DNA from: Luteolibacter ambystomatis
GTDB taxonomy: Bacteria; Verrucomicrobiota; Verrucomicrobiia; Verrucomicrobiales; Akkermansiaceae
DNA length: 64,000 bases
Direction: 5' to 3'
Assembly (NCBI RefSeq): GCF_018137965.1
Contig: NZ_CP073100.1
Span: forward strand, 4,723,754 to 4,787,753
The notes under the pieces were generated by a model that saw nothing but the letters and a program-made list of their open reading frames with translations, was not told where the DNA came from and made no database searches. A program made the position numbers and the translations under genes. Shown one piece after another: positions 46,772 to 55,304 of the stretch (position 1 is its first letter; each line of letters begins with the position of its first letter).

Positions 46772-47137
46772 TTATGCCGCAAAACTCTCCCCGCACGAGC
46801 AGGTGACGATCGCATTCGGGTTGCTGACCTTGAAGCCGCCCTGCTGGAGATCGTCCGAGAAATCCAGTTCGCTGCCGCTGACAAACAGCGCGCTCTTCGG
46901 ATCAATCACCACGTTCACTCCGTTGCTGGGCACGAGGATGTCCCGGTCACGCGGGCCATCCACGAGGTCCATTTTGTATTGCAGGCCGGAACAGCCGCCG
47001 CCGACCACGGCGATGCGGAGCGCACCATCCGGGCGGCCTTGTTTCGTCAAAAGTCCGCGCAGGTGGCTGGACGCGCCATCGAGGACGCGGATCAGCTTTT
47101 CATTGCCGACCTTGAAGTTGACCGTGGGAGCGCTCAC
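46772..47137 (-). CDS. iscA: A-type iron-sulfur carrier (IscA/ErpA/HesB family)
   Basis: This 121-residue protein (GTG start at 47137) carries Fe-S clusters to target apoproteins. The three conserved Cys are present: Cys49 in GGGCSG, and Cys113 and Cys115 in TCSCGESF near the C-terminus. The frame is open far upstream, but only this end is coding; an ATG at 47185 (16 residues longer) is an alternative start. It lies 39 bases upstream of hscB in the same direction. The partner genes iscS and iscU are not in the window, so this may be a split cluster. Confidence 0.88.
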   Translation of the reverse strand: MSAPTVNFKVGNEKLIRVLDGASSHLRGLLTKQGRPDGALRIAVVGGGCSGLQYKMDLVDGPRDRDILVPSNGVNVVIDPKSALFVSGSELDFSDDLQQGGFKVSNPNAIVTCSCGESFAA

Positions 47138-47263
47138 GGCGGGAACCTGCCTTGGCGCGGACCTGCCGTCAACCGCGCCCGCCATCTGCCCAGATCCCGG
47201 ACGCAGTCGGATGGAAAGTCCGGAATTGAACCCAACAACGGATTCTGAAGAAATTGCCGGGAC

Positions 47264-48862
47264 ATGTTCCGTTTGCCGCTTTCCTGTTTGTTGATTCTGG
47301 CCGGGTCCGCCACCGCAGAACTCCCCCTCATCCCCCGACCGGCGAAGGTCGTGGAAAAGAAGGGGACTTTTTCCATGACCGATCCCGGCAGGGTGCGGAT
47401 CGCGCCCTTCAATGGCAGCGCCATGGCTCTGCAAGGACTTTCCGCTGCCGCGGGGCGGGCGCTGTCCGAAGCCGCGCAGGGGCAGACACCCCAGATTGTC
47501 GTGATGCGGGACAAGGCGGCTCCGAAGGGAGAGGGCTACCGGCTGGAGGTCGATGAGCGCGGGGCGTTGGTCAGCGCGGCCGATGATGCGGGGTTGTTCT
47601 ACGGCAGCCAATCGCTTGCGCAACTGATCGCCGCCTCGGGTGGCGAGGGAGTGCCTTTCGTGTCCATCGAAGACACGCCGCGCTACGGCTGGCGTGGCTA
47701 CATGCTCGATGAGGCCCGTCATTTTTCCGGTGAAGCCGCCGTGAAGCGCCTGCTGGATGCCATGGCGCGCTACAAGCTCAACCGCTTCCACTGGCACCTC
47801 ACCGATTCCGCCGGCTGGCGCATCGAGATCAAAAAGTATCCGAAACTGACCACCATCGGCGCCCGCGGCAATGAGACCGATCGCAGCGAGAGCGCGCCGG
47901 TGCAATTCTACACCCAGGAGGAGATCAAGCGCATCGTCGCCTATGCGAAGGAGCGCCAGATCACCATCATCCCGGAGATAGACATGCCGGGGCATGCGGA
48001 TGCCGCGGTTTTGGCCTACCCGGAGCTCGATGGCGGCGGCATGGTCCAGAACGGCAACCCGCAGAAGTGGCCGCACTTCACCTTCAATCCCGCCAAGAAA
48101 GAGGTCCTCACGTTTCTGGATGACGTCCTCAAGGAAGTCGGCGGCCTGTTCTCGGATGCCGGGATGATCCACTATGGTGGGGATGAGGTGAACTTCGGCT
48201 GGAAGAAATGGCCGGAACTGCCCGAGGTGAAGGAGCTGATGGCGAGGGAGAACCTCAAGGACAACGCCGCGGTGGAGGGCTGGTTCAACCGCCGCATGGC
48301 CAAGTCGGTGAACGACCTCGGCTTCAAGACCGCTGGATGGGACGAGATCGCCGTCCAAGGCCTGCCGAAGGACAAGACGGTCGTTTTCTGGTGGCGTCAC
48401 GACAAGCCGGCGGTGCTGCGCCAGGCGCTGGAGGCCGGCTATCCGGTGGTGATGTGCCCGCGCCGCCCCTGCTACTTCGATTTCATCCAGGATGGCAGCC
48501 ACAAGGATGGCCGCGTATGGGGTGGCTTCAATCCCATCTCGGACGTCTACCAGTTCCCGGCCTCGCTCAAGCTCTCCGAGAAGGACGAGAAGCAGGTGCT
48601 GGGCATCCAAGCCTGCCTGTGGACGGAAACGATGAAGACCCAGGCCCGTCGGGACACCATGACCTGGCCGCGCCTCATCGCTCTTGGCGAGGCCGGTTGG
48701 ACTCCGGCCGACCGCAAGGACTTCGCCTCCTTCGAGACCCGTCTGCCGGCCGAACTGAAGTGGCTCAGGGCTCACGGCATCCAGACCTGGGACCCCTTCG
48801 CCAAGACCCCGGAAGTGTCTGACAAAGGGGCGAAAGTCGAGTATCCGGACAAGCCCGAGTGA
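47264..48862 (+). CDS. Secreted beta-N-acetylhexosaminidase (GH20)
   Basis: A 532-residue exported glycosidase that should release terminal N-acetylglucosamine or N-acetylgalactosamine. It has a signal peptide (residues 1-18), a GH20b-type domain (about 25-140; LPLIPRPAKVVEKKG) and a TIM barrel from about 145 (RYGWRGYMLDEARHF). The catalytic Asp-Glu pair is in IHYGGDEVNFGW (about 305-307), and YKLNRFHWHLTDSAGWRIEI and PEIDMPGHADAA are the usual family signatures. The conserved Trp-rich end WTETMKTQARRD is also present. It is divergent from iscA; chitin or glycan breakdown is the likely role. Confidence 0.95.
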   Translation: MFRLPLSCLLILAGSATAELPLIPRPAKVVEKKGTFSMTDPGRVRIAPFNGSAMALQGLSAAAGRALSEAAQGQTPQIVVMRDKAAPKGEGYRLEVDERGALVSAADDAGLFYGSQSLAQLIAASGGEGVPFVSIEDTPRYGWRGYMLDEARHFSGEAAVKRLLDAMARYKLNRFHWHLTDSAGWRIEIKKYPKLTTIGARGNETDRSESAPVQFYTQEEIKRIVAYAKERQITIIPEIDMPGHADAAVLAYPELDGGGMVQNGNPQKWPHFTFNPAKKEVLTFLDDVLKEVGGLFSDAGMIHYGGDEVNFGWKKWPELPEVKELMARENLKDNAAVEGWFNRRMAKSVNDLGFKTAGWDEIAVQGLPKDKTVVFWWRHDKPAVLRQALEAGYPVVMCPRRPCYFDFIQDGSHKDGRVWGGFNPISDVYQFPASLKLSEKDEKQVLGIQACLWTETMKTQARRDTMTWPRLIALGEAGWTPADRKDFASFETRLPAELKWLRAHGIQTWDPFAKTPEVSDKGAKVEYPDKPE

Positions 48863-48925
48863 TTCCCTGACCTGAATTTTCAAACATTTCCACCCCGATG
48901 CGGGCGAACTTTTGGGATTTTCGGG

Positions 48926-48954
48926 TTGCCAAGCAGCCCGACCCTTCCTAGGTT
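48926..48954 (+). promoter_or_regulatory. Candidate promoter of the small basic protein gene
   Basis: TTGCCA, a 17-base spacer, then TAGGTT (48949-48954), with an estimated 30-base leader to the ATG at 48992. The -35 box is good and the -10 box is fair. Confidence 0.5.
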
Positions 48955-48991
48955 CCGCGCCCCGCGTTCCAATCCCGAACTTTTTCCTGTC

Positions 48992-49147
48992 ATGTCCAAG
49001 CACAACAGCCTCAAGGCCAGCGGCACCGTTGGTGGCAAGCGTTCCGTCCTCAAGCGTTTCGAGCGCGTGAAGCTCCTCAAGGAGCGCGGCGAATGGAAAG
49101 CCGGTCGCACTCCGATCGGTCTGCCGAAGACCAAGCACGAAGGTTGA
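48992..49147 (+). CDS. Verrucomicrobia/Chlamydiae small basic protein (ribosome-associated candidate)
   Basis: A 51-residue Lys/Arg-rich protein, MSKHNSLKASGTVGGKRSVL then KRFERVKLLKERGEWK and a C-terminal GLPKTKHE. I recall this as the short protein conserved in Verrucomicrobia and Chlamydiae and annotated as possibly ribosomal. The ATG at 48992 is preceded by a promoter-like sequence, and the frame upstream is non-coding in character. The size and charge suit a ribosome-associated protein, but function is not proven. It lies between the hexosaminidase and the pseudouridine synthase, and its presence is a good lineage marker. Confidence 0.88.
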   Translation: MSKHNSLKASGTVGGKRSVLKRFERVKLLKERGEWKAGRTPIGLPKTKHEG

Positions 49148-49226
49148 TCGCCTTCCGGTTTTCTACCGCAAATCGCGCGGATCCCTCGCGGGGCCGCGCT
49201 TTTTTGCGTAATCCTCCCAGCCATCC

Positions 49227-50213
49227 ATGAGCGAAGAAGGCATCCGCCTCAACAAGTTCCTAGCCTCCTGCGGCATCGGTTCCCGCCGTGGCTGCGACGA
49301 GTTCATCCAGACCGGCCGGGTGGAGGTCAACGGCCACTCGTGCACGAATCCGGGCATGCGCATCGGCCCGGAGGATCACGTGAAGGTGGATGGCCGCCGG
49401 GTGGTCGCGAAAACCCCGGTGGTGGTCATCTTCCACAAGCCGCGCGGCTTCGTCTGCACCAAGGAGGACGAGCTGGGACGCGAGACGATCTACCAGTTTT
49501 TGCCGCCCGCGCTGCATCACCTGCATCACGTCGGTCGCCTCGACCGCGATTCGGAAGGCCTGCTCATCCTCACCAACGACGGCGACCTGACGCAGAAGCT
49601 CATGCATCCGTCGAAGTCGATGGAGAAGGAGTATCACGTCACCTCGAACCAGCCGTTTGAGAACCCGCATCTAGACCAGTTCCTCGTCGGCATCTACACG
49701 CCGGAGGGCAAGCTGAAGGCGAAGTCGATCGAGCGCCAGTCCGCCCGCCGCATCAAGATCGTGCTCGAGCACGGCGCGAAGCGGCAGATCCGTGTGATGT
49801 TCGAGGCCATGGGCTATCAGGTCACCAAGCTGCTGCGCGTGCGCATTGGCTCGCTGTGGCTCGGCGATCTCGAGCCCGGCGATTTCCAGCAGCTCAATGC
49901 CACCGAAATCGGCCTGCTGCTGAAGAATCCGAAGGCCGCTGGCAGTGCCAAGGTCTTCACCAAGGACGTCATCGACGAGCGCAAGGCCGTGGAGAAGGCC
50001 CAGAAAGCCCGTGCCGCCGCCTCGGAAGCCGCTGGCAAGCCGCCCGCCAAAAAGACGGCGAAGCCCGCCGCCCGTGGTGCCGCCCAAGGCTTCAAGCCCC
50101 GCGCCAAGTCCGACTTGGAGAAAAAGCCGAAGCCCGCCAAGCGCGGCCGCCCGCAGGCCACCTCCCGCTCCGAGCGCACCCCGAAGCGCCCGGGCAGCAA
50201 GCGGCACCGGTGA
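49227..50213 (+). CDS. rRNA pseudouridine synthase, RsuA/RluB family, with a long basic tail
   Basis: A 328-residue enzyme converting uridine to pseudouridine in rRNA. An N-terminal S4 RNA-binding domain (about 1-60; RLNKFLASCGIGSRRGCDEF) leads to the catalytic domain (about 62-235). The signature VGRLDRDSEGLLILTNDGD contains the catalytic Asp106. The KRQIRVMFEAMGYQVTKLLRVRIG block is also conserved. Residues from about 245 form a Lys/Ala/Pro-rich tail typical of RluB-like proteins in high-GC bacteria. Choice among RsuA, RluB, RluE and RluF cannot be made from sequence; RluB is the best guess because of the tail and S4 domain. Confidence 0.9.
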   Translation: MSEEGIRLNKFLASCGIGSRRGCDEFIQTGRVEVNGHSCTNPGMRIGPEDHVKVDGRRVVAKTPVVVIFHKPRGFVCTKEDELGRETIYQFLPPALHHLHHVGRLDRDSEGLLILTNDGDLTQKLMHPSKSMEKEYHVTSNQPFENPHLDQFLVGIYTPEGKLKAKSIERQSARRIKIVLEHGAKRQIRVMFEAMGYQVTKLLRVRIGSLWLGDLEPGDFQQLNATEIGLLLKNPKAAGSAKVFTKDVIDERKAVEKAQKARAAASEAAGKPPAKKTAKPAARGAAQGFKPRAKSDLEKKPKPAKRGRPQATSRSERTPKRPGSKRHR

Positions 50214-50266
50214 TGCAAGCGTGGGGTTAGTTTGGTGAGTTTGAGCCGCGTGCTACAGCTTCGCCG

Positions 50267-50848
50267 TTAGAGGGCGCCAAGCTCTTGAAAGCTGCCACCG
50301 TTTTCGCTCACGGACTCCTTTGCGATCTGATGTATGACCTCCGCAAAGGCCTTCATGTCCTCCTCCATCTTGGCGGAACATTGGAAGCGGAAAACATATG
50401 GAGGACCGTTGGTATCGATTCCTCCGGTTACCCATGAATCTCTGAGAGCATCGAGGTTCTTTCCGTGCCAATCGGGCCAGCCACATTGGAGCGCAATAGA
50501 GTCATAGAACTGATTTTGGGAATCGAACGATGCCCACGCGATTTCGATTCGAGCGGCATTCGCCCACGTTTCGCGGCGATTCCAGGGTTCCAACCTTGAT
50601 GCCCTCCAAGCCATCCATCCAGGAGGGAGATCCGCAATCTCCAGAACAGTGGGGTCTAGATTCACAATATGCTCAAGACAGACCAATAGCGGCTTTTCGT
50701 CTGCCTCGGTCTCCTTGAGGTGAAATTGCCAGCCGTGATCGTCTTCATCATGGTACACCCGAATGATCGGTTCACCGTGGTGGATCACTCCAGCGGTGGT
50801 GAAAGTCGCACAATTGCGCGGCTGATCGAATGGCCAAGGATCGGTCAT
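50267..50848 (-). CDS. Barstar-type immunity protein with an N-terminal PWPFDQPRNCA domain
   Basis: The ATG at 50848 gives 193 residues; the open frame begins 59 codons upstream, mostly in non-coding DNA. The C-terminal part (about 125-193) matches barstar, the barnase inhibitor: FYDSIALQCGWPDWHGKNLD and ALRDSWVTGG follow the barstar layout. The N-terminal part (about 1-60; DPWPFDQPRNCATFTT, VYHDEDDHGWQFH) is a second domain that often joins immunity or toxin proteins. No barnase-like nuclease is in the window, so it is an orphan immunity gene. One sampled line (50641-50700) is 47 percent G+C, lower than neighbouring genes, consistent with acquisition. Confidence 0.78.
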   Translation of the reverse strand: MTDPWPFDQPRNCATFTTAGVIHHGEPIIRVYHDEDDHGWQFHLKETEADEKPLLVCLEHIVNLDPTVLEIADLPPGWMAWRASRLEPWNRRETWANAARIEIAWASFDSQNQFYDSIALQCGWPDWHGKNLDALRDSWVTGGIDTNGPPYVFRFQCSAKMEEDMKAFAEVIHQIAKESVSENGGSFQELGAL

Positions 50849-51055
50849 ATTTGATGCTCCGATGATCTCAGGGATTCTGTATTTCAGCGATGGGAAACTG
50901 TTTTGCGACGTGAGTCCTGTCGGAGTTGACTCAAATGGAGGACGAAAAAATCTCATCGGGCGCTTGTCGTCCCGAGAGCGGCTTTCATAGGTTGCGAGCC
51001 AACCTAGAGCCCGCTCGGGTATCACTTTCCATTTGTAAGCTGCATTCCATCGAAC

Positions 51056-53062
51056 ATGAGCAAGTCATCCAAAAAGGACGCGAAGCCCAAGGGCGCGAAG
51101 AAAGAGAAAGCCTCGTCGAAGGCCCCGGCCACCAGCCACGCGGCCGATCCGGTTTTCACCCCTTCGAAGGAGTTCTCCTCGAAGGCCCGCATTTCCTCCC
51201 TCAAGCAGTACAAGGCCCTCCACAAGGAATCGATCGAGAAGCCCTCGACCTTCTGGGGCCGTGAGGCGAAGGAACTGGTCTGGCGCAAGCCGTGGAAGAA
51301 GGTGCTCGATTGGAAGGCGCCGTTCGCGGAGTGGTTCCAGGGCGGCAAGCTGAACGTGGCCGAGAACTGCGTGGACCGTCACGCGGAAGGTCCGCGCAAG
51401 AACAAGGCCGCCATCATCTGGGAAGGCGAGCCGGGCGACAAGCGGGTGATCACCTTCGGCCAGCTTGCCAAGGATGTGGCCCGTTTCGCCAACGTGCTCG
51501 AGGCGAATGGAGTGAAGGCCAAGGACCGCGTGCTCATCTACATGCCGATGGTTCCCGAGGCCGCTGTGGCGATGCTCGCCTGCGCCCGCATCGGCGCGGT
51601 GCATTCCGTGGTGTTTGGTGGTTTCGCCTCCGAGGCGATCGTAGACCGCCTTGAAGACTCCGGCGCGACCGCCATCGTCACCGCGGATGGCGGCTGGCGT
51701 CGAGGCAAGATCGTTCCGCTCAAGCCCGCGGTCGACGAAGCCCTCGCAAAGTATGACAAGGTCAAGACCGTCATCGTCCTGAAGCGCACCGGCAACGAAA
51801 CCGCCATGACCGAAGGCCGCGACGTGTGGTGGCACGACGAATCGGCGAAGGTTTCCTCGAAGCACGTCGCCAAGGCCTTCGATTCGGAGCACCCGCTGTT
51901 CATCCTCTACACCTCCGGTTCCACCGGAAAGCCGAAGGGCATCCTCCACACCTCCGGCGGCTACCTCGTCGGCACCTATGCCACCTGCAAGTACGTCTTC
52001 GACATGCGTGACGAGGACGTTTACTGGTGCACCGCCGATGTTGGCTGGATCACCGGCCACTCCTACATTGTTTACGGTCCGCTGGCCAATGGCGTCACCC
52101 AGGTGATGTACGAAGGCGCGCCGAACCACCCGGACTTCGGCCGCTTCTGGCAGATGATCGAGGAATACGGTGTGACGATCTTCTACACTGCGCCGACCGC
52201 CATCCGCGCCTTCATCAAGGCTGGCGACCATTTCCCGGAAAAGCACGACCTGTCCTCCCTGCGCTTGCTGGGCTCGGTGGGCGAGCCGATCAATCCGGAA
52301 GCTTGGATGTGGTATTACAAGAAGATCGGCGGCTCCCGCTGCCCGATCGTGGACACCTGGTGGCAGACCGAAACGGGTGCCATCATGATCACCCCGCTGC
52401 CGGGCGCGACCCCGTGCAAGCCGGGCACCGCCACCCTGCCGTTCTTCGGCGTGGACGCGGCGATCCTCGATGAGTCCGGCAAGGAGTGCAAAGCCAACGA
52501 GGATGGCCGGCTGGTCATCCGCAAGCCATGGCCGTCCATGACCCGCACGATTTACAACGACAAGGCCCGCTACAAGAAGACCTACTGGTCCGACTATCCG
52601 GGCTTCTACACCGCGGGCGACGGAGCCCGCCGCGACAAGGACGGCAATTTCTGGATCATCGGCCGCTTGGATGATGTGCTCAACGTTTCCGGTCACCGCC
52701 TCGGCACCGCCGAGATCGAGAGTGCCCTGGTTGCGCACGCCGCCGTGGCGGAATCCGCTGTGATCGGCCGTCCGGACGATCTCAAGGGCCAGGCCGTGGT
52801 GGCCTTCGTGACCCTGAAAGAGGGCTTCGAAAGCACGGAAGAGCTTCGCGGCAAGCTGCGGAACCACGTCGGAACCGTCATTGGCGCGATTGCCAAGCCG
52901 GACGACATCCACTTCACCCCGGCGCTGCCGAAAACCCGGTCCGGGAAGATCATGCGCCGCCTGTTGAAGGAGCTTGTCACCACGGGTGACGTTTCCGGCA
53001 ACACAACAACGCTTGAAGATCACAACGTGATCGCCAATCTTCGGGCTTCGCTCGCCCGTTGA
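51056..53062 (+). CDS. acs: Acetyl-CoA synthetase
   Basis: Makes acetyl-CoA from acetate, ATP and CoA in the cytoplasm. The 668 residues match the family after a Lys/Ala-rich N-terminal extension of about 30. The AMP-binding motif [12 protein letters not shown] lies near 283-294, TWWQTETG near 438, and the regulatory acetylation Lys in [11 protein letters not shown] near 630. The hinge and C-terminal domain ([16 protein letters not shown]) are complete. The Lys-rich start is probably real, as the ATG at 51056 is the only strong candidate. The coiled-coil gene follows 13 bases later. Confidence 0.96.
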   Translation: MSKSSKKDAKPKGAKKEKASSKAPATSHAADPVFTPSKEFSSKARISSLKQYKALHKESIEKPSTFWGREAKELVWRKPWKKVLDWKAPFAEWFQGGKLNVAENCVDRHAEGPRKNKAAIIWEGEPGDKRVITFGQLAKDVARFANVLEANGVKAKDRVLIYMPMVPEAAVAMLACARIGAVHSVVFGGFASEAIVDRLEDSGATAIVTADGGWRRGKIVPLKPAVDEALAKYDKVKTVIVLKRTGNETAMTEGRDVWWHDESAKVSSKHVAKAFDSEHPLFILYTSGSTGKPKGILHTSGGYLVGTYATCKYVFDMRDEDVYWCTADVGWITGHSYIVYGPLANGVTQVMYEGAPNHPDFGRFWQMIEEYGVTIFYTAPTAIRAFIKAGDHFPEKHDLSSLRLLGSVGEPINPEAWMWYYKKIGGSRCPIVDTWWQTETGAIMITPLPGATPCKPGTATLPFFGVDAAILDESGKECKANEDGRLVIRKPWPSMTRTIYNDKARYKKTYWSDYPGFYTAGDGARRDKDGNFWIIGRLDDVLNVSGHRLGTAEIESALVAHAAVAESAVIGRPDDLKGQAVVAFVTLKEGFESTEELRGKLRNHVGTVIGAIAKPDDIHFTPALPKTRSGKIMRRLLKELVTTGDVSGNTTTLEDHNVIANLRASLAR

Positions 53063-53075
53063 TGAGGCTTTCACG

Positions 53076-53945
53076 ATGACTCCCGCCAAATTTTTCGTCG
53101 CCCGCGTCGCCCAGGCGTTCGGCATCCACCGCAAGACCAAGCGGATGTCGGACGCTGCCAGCGAGATGCACCTGCTGCGGGACGCGGAGACTTTTTTGGG
53201 AAATTCGGTGTGGGAGAATGTCGCGGAAATCGACGAGCTGTCCGTCGAATACTGGAACCTGCGGAAGCTGGTGAAGGAGCGGGACAGTATTCGGGAGCGC
53301 CTGCAGGCCTGCGAGGAGCAGCTTGCAGTCGCACACGCGGAGCGTTCCACCTTGCTCAACAGCCATTCGGAGACCCAGCCGGGCACTCTGGATGAGCGCG
53401 GCGCGGTCATGGCGCGGCTGGAAAGCCTCGCCCGCAAGCGCGACGAGATCGTTGCCCGCGCCCGTGAAGTCCGGCGCAGTTACGACGGTCTCAAGATGAA
53501 GCTGGAGGTCCTTTCCAAGGAATTCGGCTCCGATACTCCGGACGCGGTTGCCGCGCGGGAAAAACTCGAGGGTTTGAAATCCAAATTCGCCGAGCTGAAA
53601 CAACAGCGGGCGGAAGTGGCGGAGGCCATCGAGGCGGGTGATGCCGAGCTGGACGCTTGCGAGGCGCAGCTTTCCGAACAGCGGCAGAGCCGCCGCGAGC
53701 AGGCGTCACAGGCCTTCCAGATCATTGGCGATGCGAACCGCGAGATCTCGGCCCACCGGGCGGAGCTCGGCTTGATCGATACCCAGATGCGCCAGCTTCA
53801 GGCGGAGATCGGCCGCTATGTCAGCCGCAATCCCCGCAACCAGGCTTGCTCGGATGCGGCCCGCGAGCATCGCGGATTGGTCGAGGTGATGCGTGCCCTG
53901 CGGGCATCGATCGCCATGAACCACCGCTTGGCGGGGCAGGCTTGA
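53076..53945 (+). CDS. Coiled-coil protein, function unknown
   Basis: A 289-residue protein composed almost entirely of long predicted coiled coil. Heptad-like stretches run from about 60 to 130 (LRKLVKERDSIRERLQACEEQ) and 130 to 270 (ARLESLARKRDEIVARAREV, KLEGLKSKFAELKQQRAEVA). There is no signal peptide or membrane segment and no recognised domain. It starts 13 bases after acs, so it could share the transcript, but no functional link is evident. Size and composition resemble cytoplasmic structural or SMC-like proteins; I do not recognise a family. Confidence 0.7.
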   Translation: MTPAKFFVARVAQAFGIHRKTKRMSDAASEMHLLRDAETFLGNSVWENVAEIDELSVEYWNLRKLVKERDSIRERLQACEEQLAVAHAERSTLLNSHSETQPGTLDERGAVMARLESLARKRDEIVARAREVRRSYDGLKMKLEVLSKEFGSDTPDAVAAREKLEGLKSKFAELKQQRAEVAEAIEAGDAELDACEAQLSEQRQSRREQASQAFQIIGDANREISAHRAELGLIDTQMRQLQAEIGRYVSRNPRNQACSDAAREHRGLVEVMRALRASIAMNHRLAGQA

Positions 53946-53981
53946 GAGCCTTGGGTCCGCACCCGCGGATGCCAGGTATGG

Positions 53982-54422
53982 TTACAGGCGCGGATCGGTC
54001 GTTCGGGAGGCGTTGACCAGTTCCGATTTCCGGCGGAAGCCCTCGAGCGTGCGGTATTCCTTGGGCGTGATGGGATACGGCCCGGCGAACTCCACCTCGT
54101 GGCGGTTGGCGATGTTGGTGCGGCAGGCGTAGGCGTGCCGGTTTTGGAGATAGTAGAGGATCAGGTAGTGCCGGTCCTTGTTGGACATCTCCGCGATGAA
54201 GTCCGGCAGACCCTTTTTCGACACGAAGAGCGCCACGTCCGGAAACAGGCGTGCGTGGCCCTCAAGCCGTTCCAGACCAAAGCTCGGAGGTTCCTGCCGT
54301 ACCAGCATGATGCGGTCGTTCGCCTCGCTGGCCGTCCATCCTGCGGCCCATGCGCTCGCCACCGGCGCACAGCCGGGCAGGATGGAGAGAGCGAGGATGG
54401 CGGCGGCGCAGAAGGTTTTCAT
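53982..54422 (-). CDS. Lipoprotein partner of the downstream-coupled protease
   Basis: A 146-residue lipoprotein. The signal MKTFCAAAILALSILPGCAP has a lipobox (LPGC, Cys at 18). The remainder is a small soluble domain with SNKDRHYLILYYLQNRHAYA and EYRTLEGFRRKSELV, no known motif. Its ATG overlaps the stop of the trypsin-like protease gene by four bases (ATGA), so the two are translationally coupled, with the protease gene upstream. A protease and a lipoprotein made in tandem suggest that one acts on, or inhibits, the other, but this is inference. Confidence 0.7.
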   Translation of the reverse strand: MKTFCAAAILALSILPGCAPVASAWAAGWTASEANDRIMLVRQEPPSFGLERLEGHARLFPDVALFVSKKGLPDFIAEMSNKDRHYLILYYLQNRHAYACRTNIANRHEVEFAGPYPITPKEYRTLEGFRRKSELVNASRTTDPRL

Positions 54423-55198
54423 GAATCGGAGCGTCGGTCTTTGCCGCGTGGGGATCGGCGGTCCCTTTCAATGATCGCCGCCAAGGAACGAACATTCGGC
54501 CGGCTGCACTCGGAATCAATGAAGAATGCGGTCTCCATCGGCACGAGATACTCCACGGCGGAATTGATCCCCACCAGATCGCCATGGGAATCGAGGACCG
54601 GGCCGCCGCTGTCACCCGGCTGGAGCGGCACGTCGATCTTGAACTTGCGGTTGCCGGTAAACGGGCTCTCCGGTGTGAGTTCGGTGGAAAGCTTGCCTGG
54701 GGCCGAGCGGAAACCGGTGGCGATGCCCGCGTGGATCACCGGCGTGCCTACTGGCAGCCATTTTTCCGGTGAGGTCCAGTGGTAGTAAAAAGGTGTTGGG
54801 ATCGGCGCGTGGAGCACGGCCACGTCACCACCATAGGAGCGCCAGACGATGCGTGCCTTCGCGATGCGGACATTGCCGCTATTCCGATAGACCACGAAGA
54901 CCCTGCGGCCAGCGGACTGGGCCAGCACGTGGTCCGCGGTGATGAAATAGCCGTCATTGCTGACCGGCGTGGCGGAGCCGCCATCGGTATCGCCGGGCGA
55001 ACTGACGAGGGTGAAACGGCTGCCCGGCGAGCCGGAGAGTTCCTTGCGGCTGGTGATCACCACGGCCGTGAGGCGCTGGGACGCGGCGTGGCGTGCCGCC
55101 GGGCCGGGGATGGTCGGGTCCGGAGGAGGAGCCGAACAGGATTGCAACGATACCGCGCCGACCACCGCGAGCATGAGGCACTTGAGCGAATGTTGCAT
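54419..55198 (-). CDS. Trypsin-like serine protease lipoprotein
   Basis: The ATG at 55198 (MQHSLKCLMLAVVGAVSLQS) is used; the frame opens six codons earlier. The signal carries a lipobox (SLQSC, lipidated Cys at 21), so the protease is anchored to the outer or inner membrane. The 259-residue protein has all triad residues: His in FITADHVLAQ (about 95), Asp in GGDVAVLHAP (about 130) and Ser in QPGDSGGPVLD (about 200). There is no PDZ domain. It is coupled to the downstream lipoprotein gene by ATGA overlap. The substrate is unknown. Confidence 0.85.
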   Translation of the reverse strand: MQHSLKCLMLAVVGAVSLQSCSAPPPDPTIPGPAARHAASQRLTAVVITSRKELSGSPGSRFTLVSSPGDTDGGSATPVSNDGYFITADHVLAQSAGRRVFVVYRNSGNVRIAKARIVWRSYGGDVAVLHAPIPTPFYYHWTSPEKWLPVGTPVIHAGIATGFRSAPGKLSTELTPESPFTGNRKFKIDVPLQPGDSGGPVLDSHGDLVGINSAVEYLVPMETAFFIDSECSRPNVRSLAAIIERDRRSPRGKDRRSDS

Positions 55199-55304
55199 CC
55201 CGGGACAGTGATACACGGTTCCGGTACGGAGTCACCGGGTTTTGTGTTAGGCGGGCAAAGTTCACGCTTCCCGGCAAGGAGCCGTGGATGAAGAAGCGAC
55301 ATCC

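Noticed and set aside
47138..49138. Upstream 660 codons of the minus-strand frame that ends in iscA
   Set aside because: They are antisense to the GH20 gene and to the small basic protein gene. Only the last 121 codons have the conserved A-type carrier residues.
51065..53437. 790-codon open frame on the minus strand across acs and the coiled-coil gene
   Set aside because: It is antisense to two well supported genes, and its translation shows no domain or family motif. High-GC coding DNA commonly leaves such long mirror frames open.
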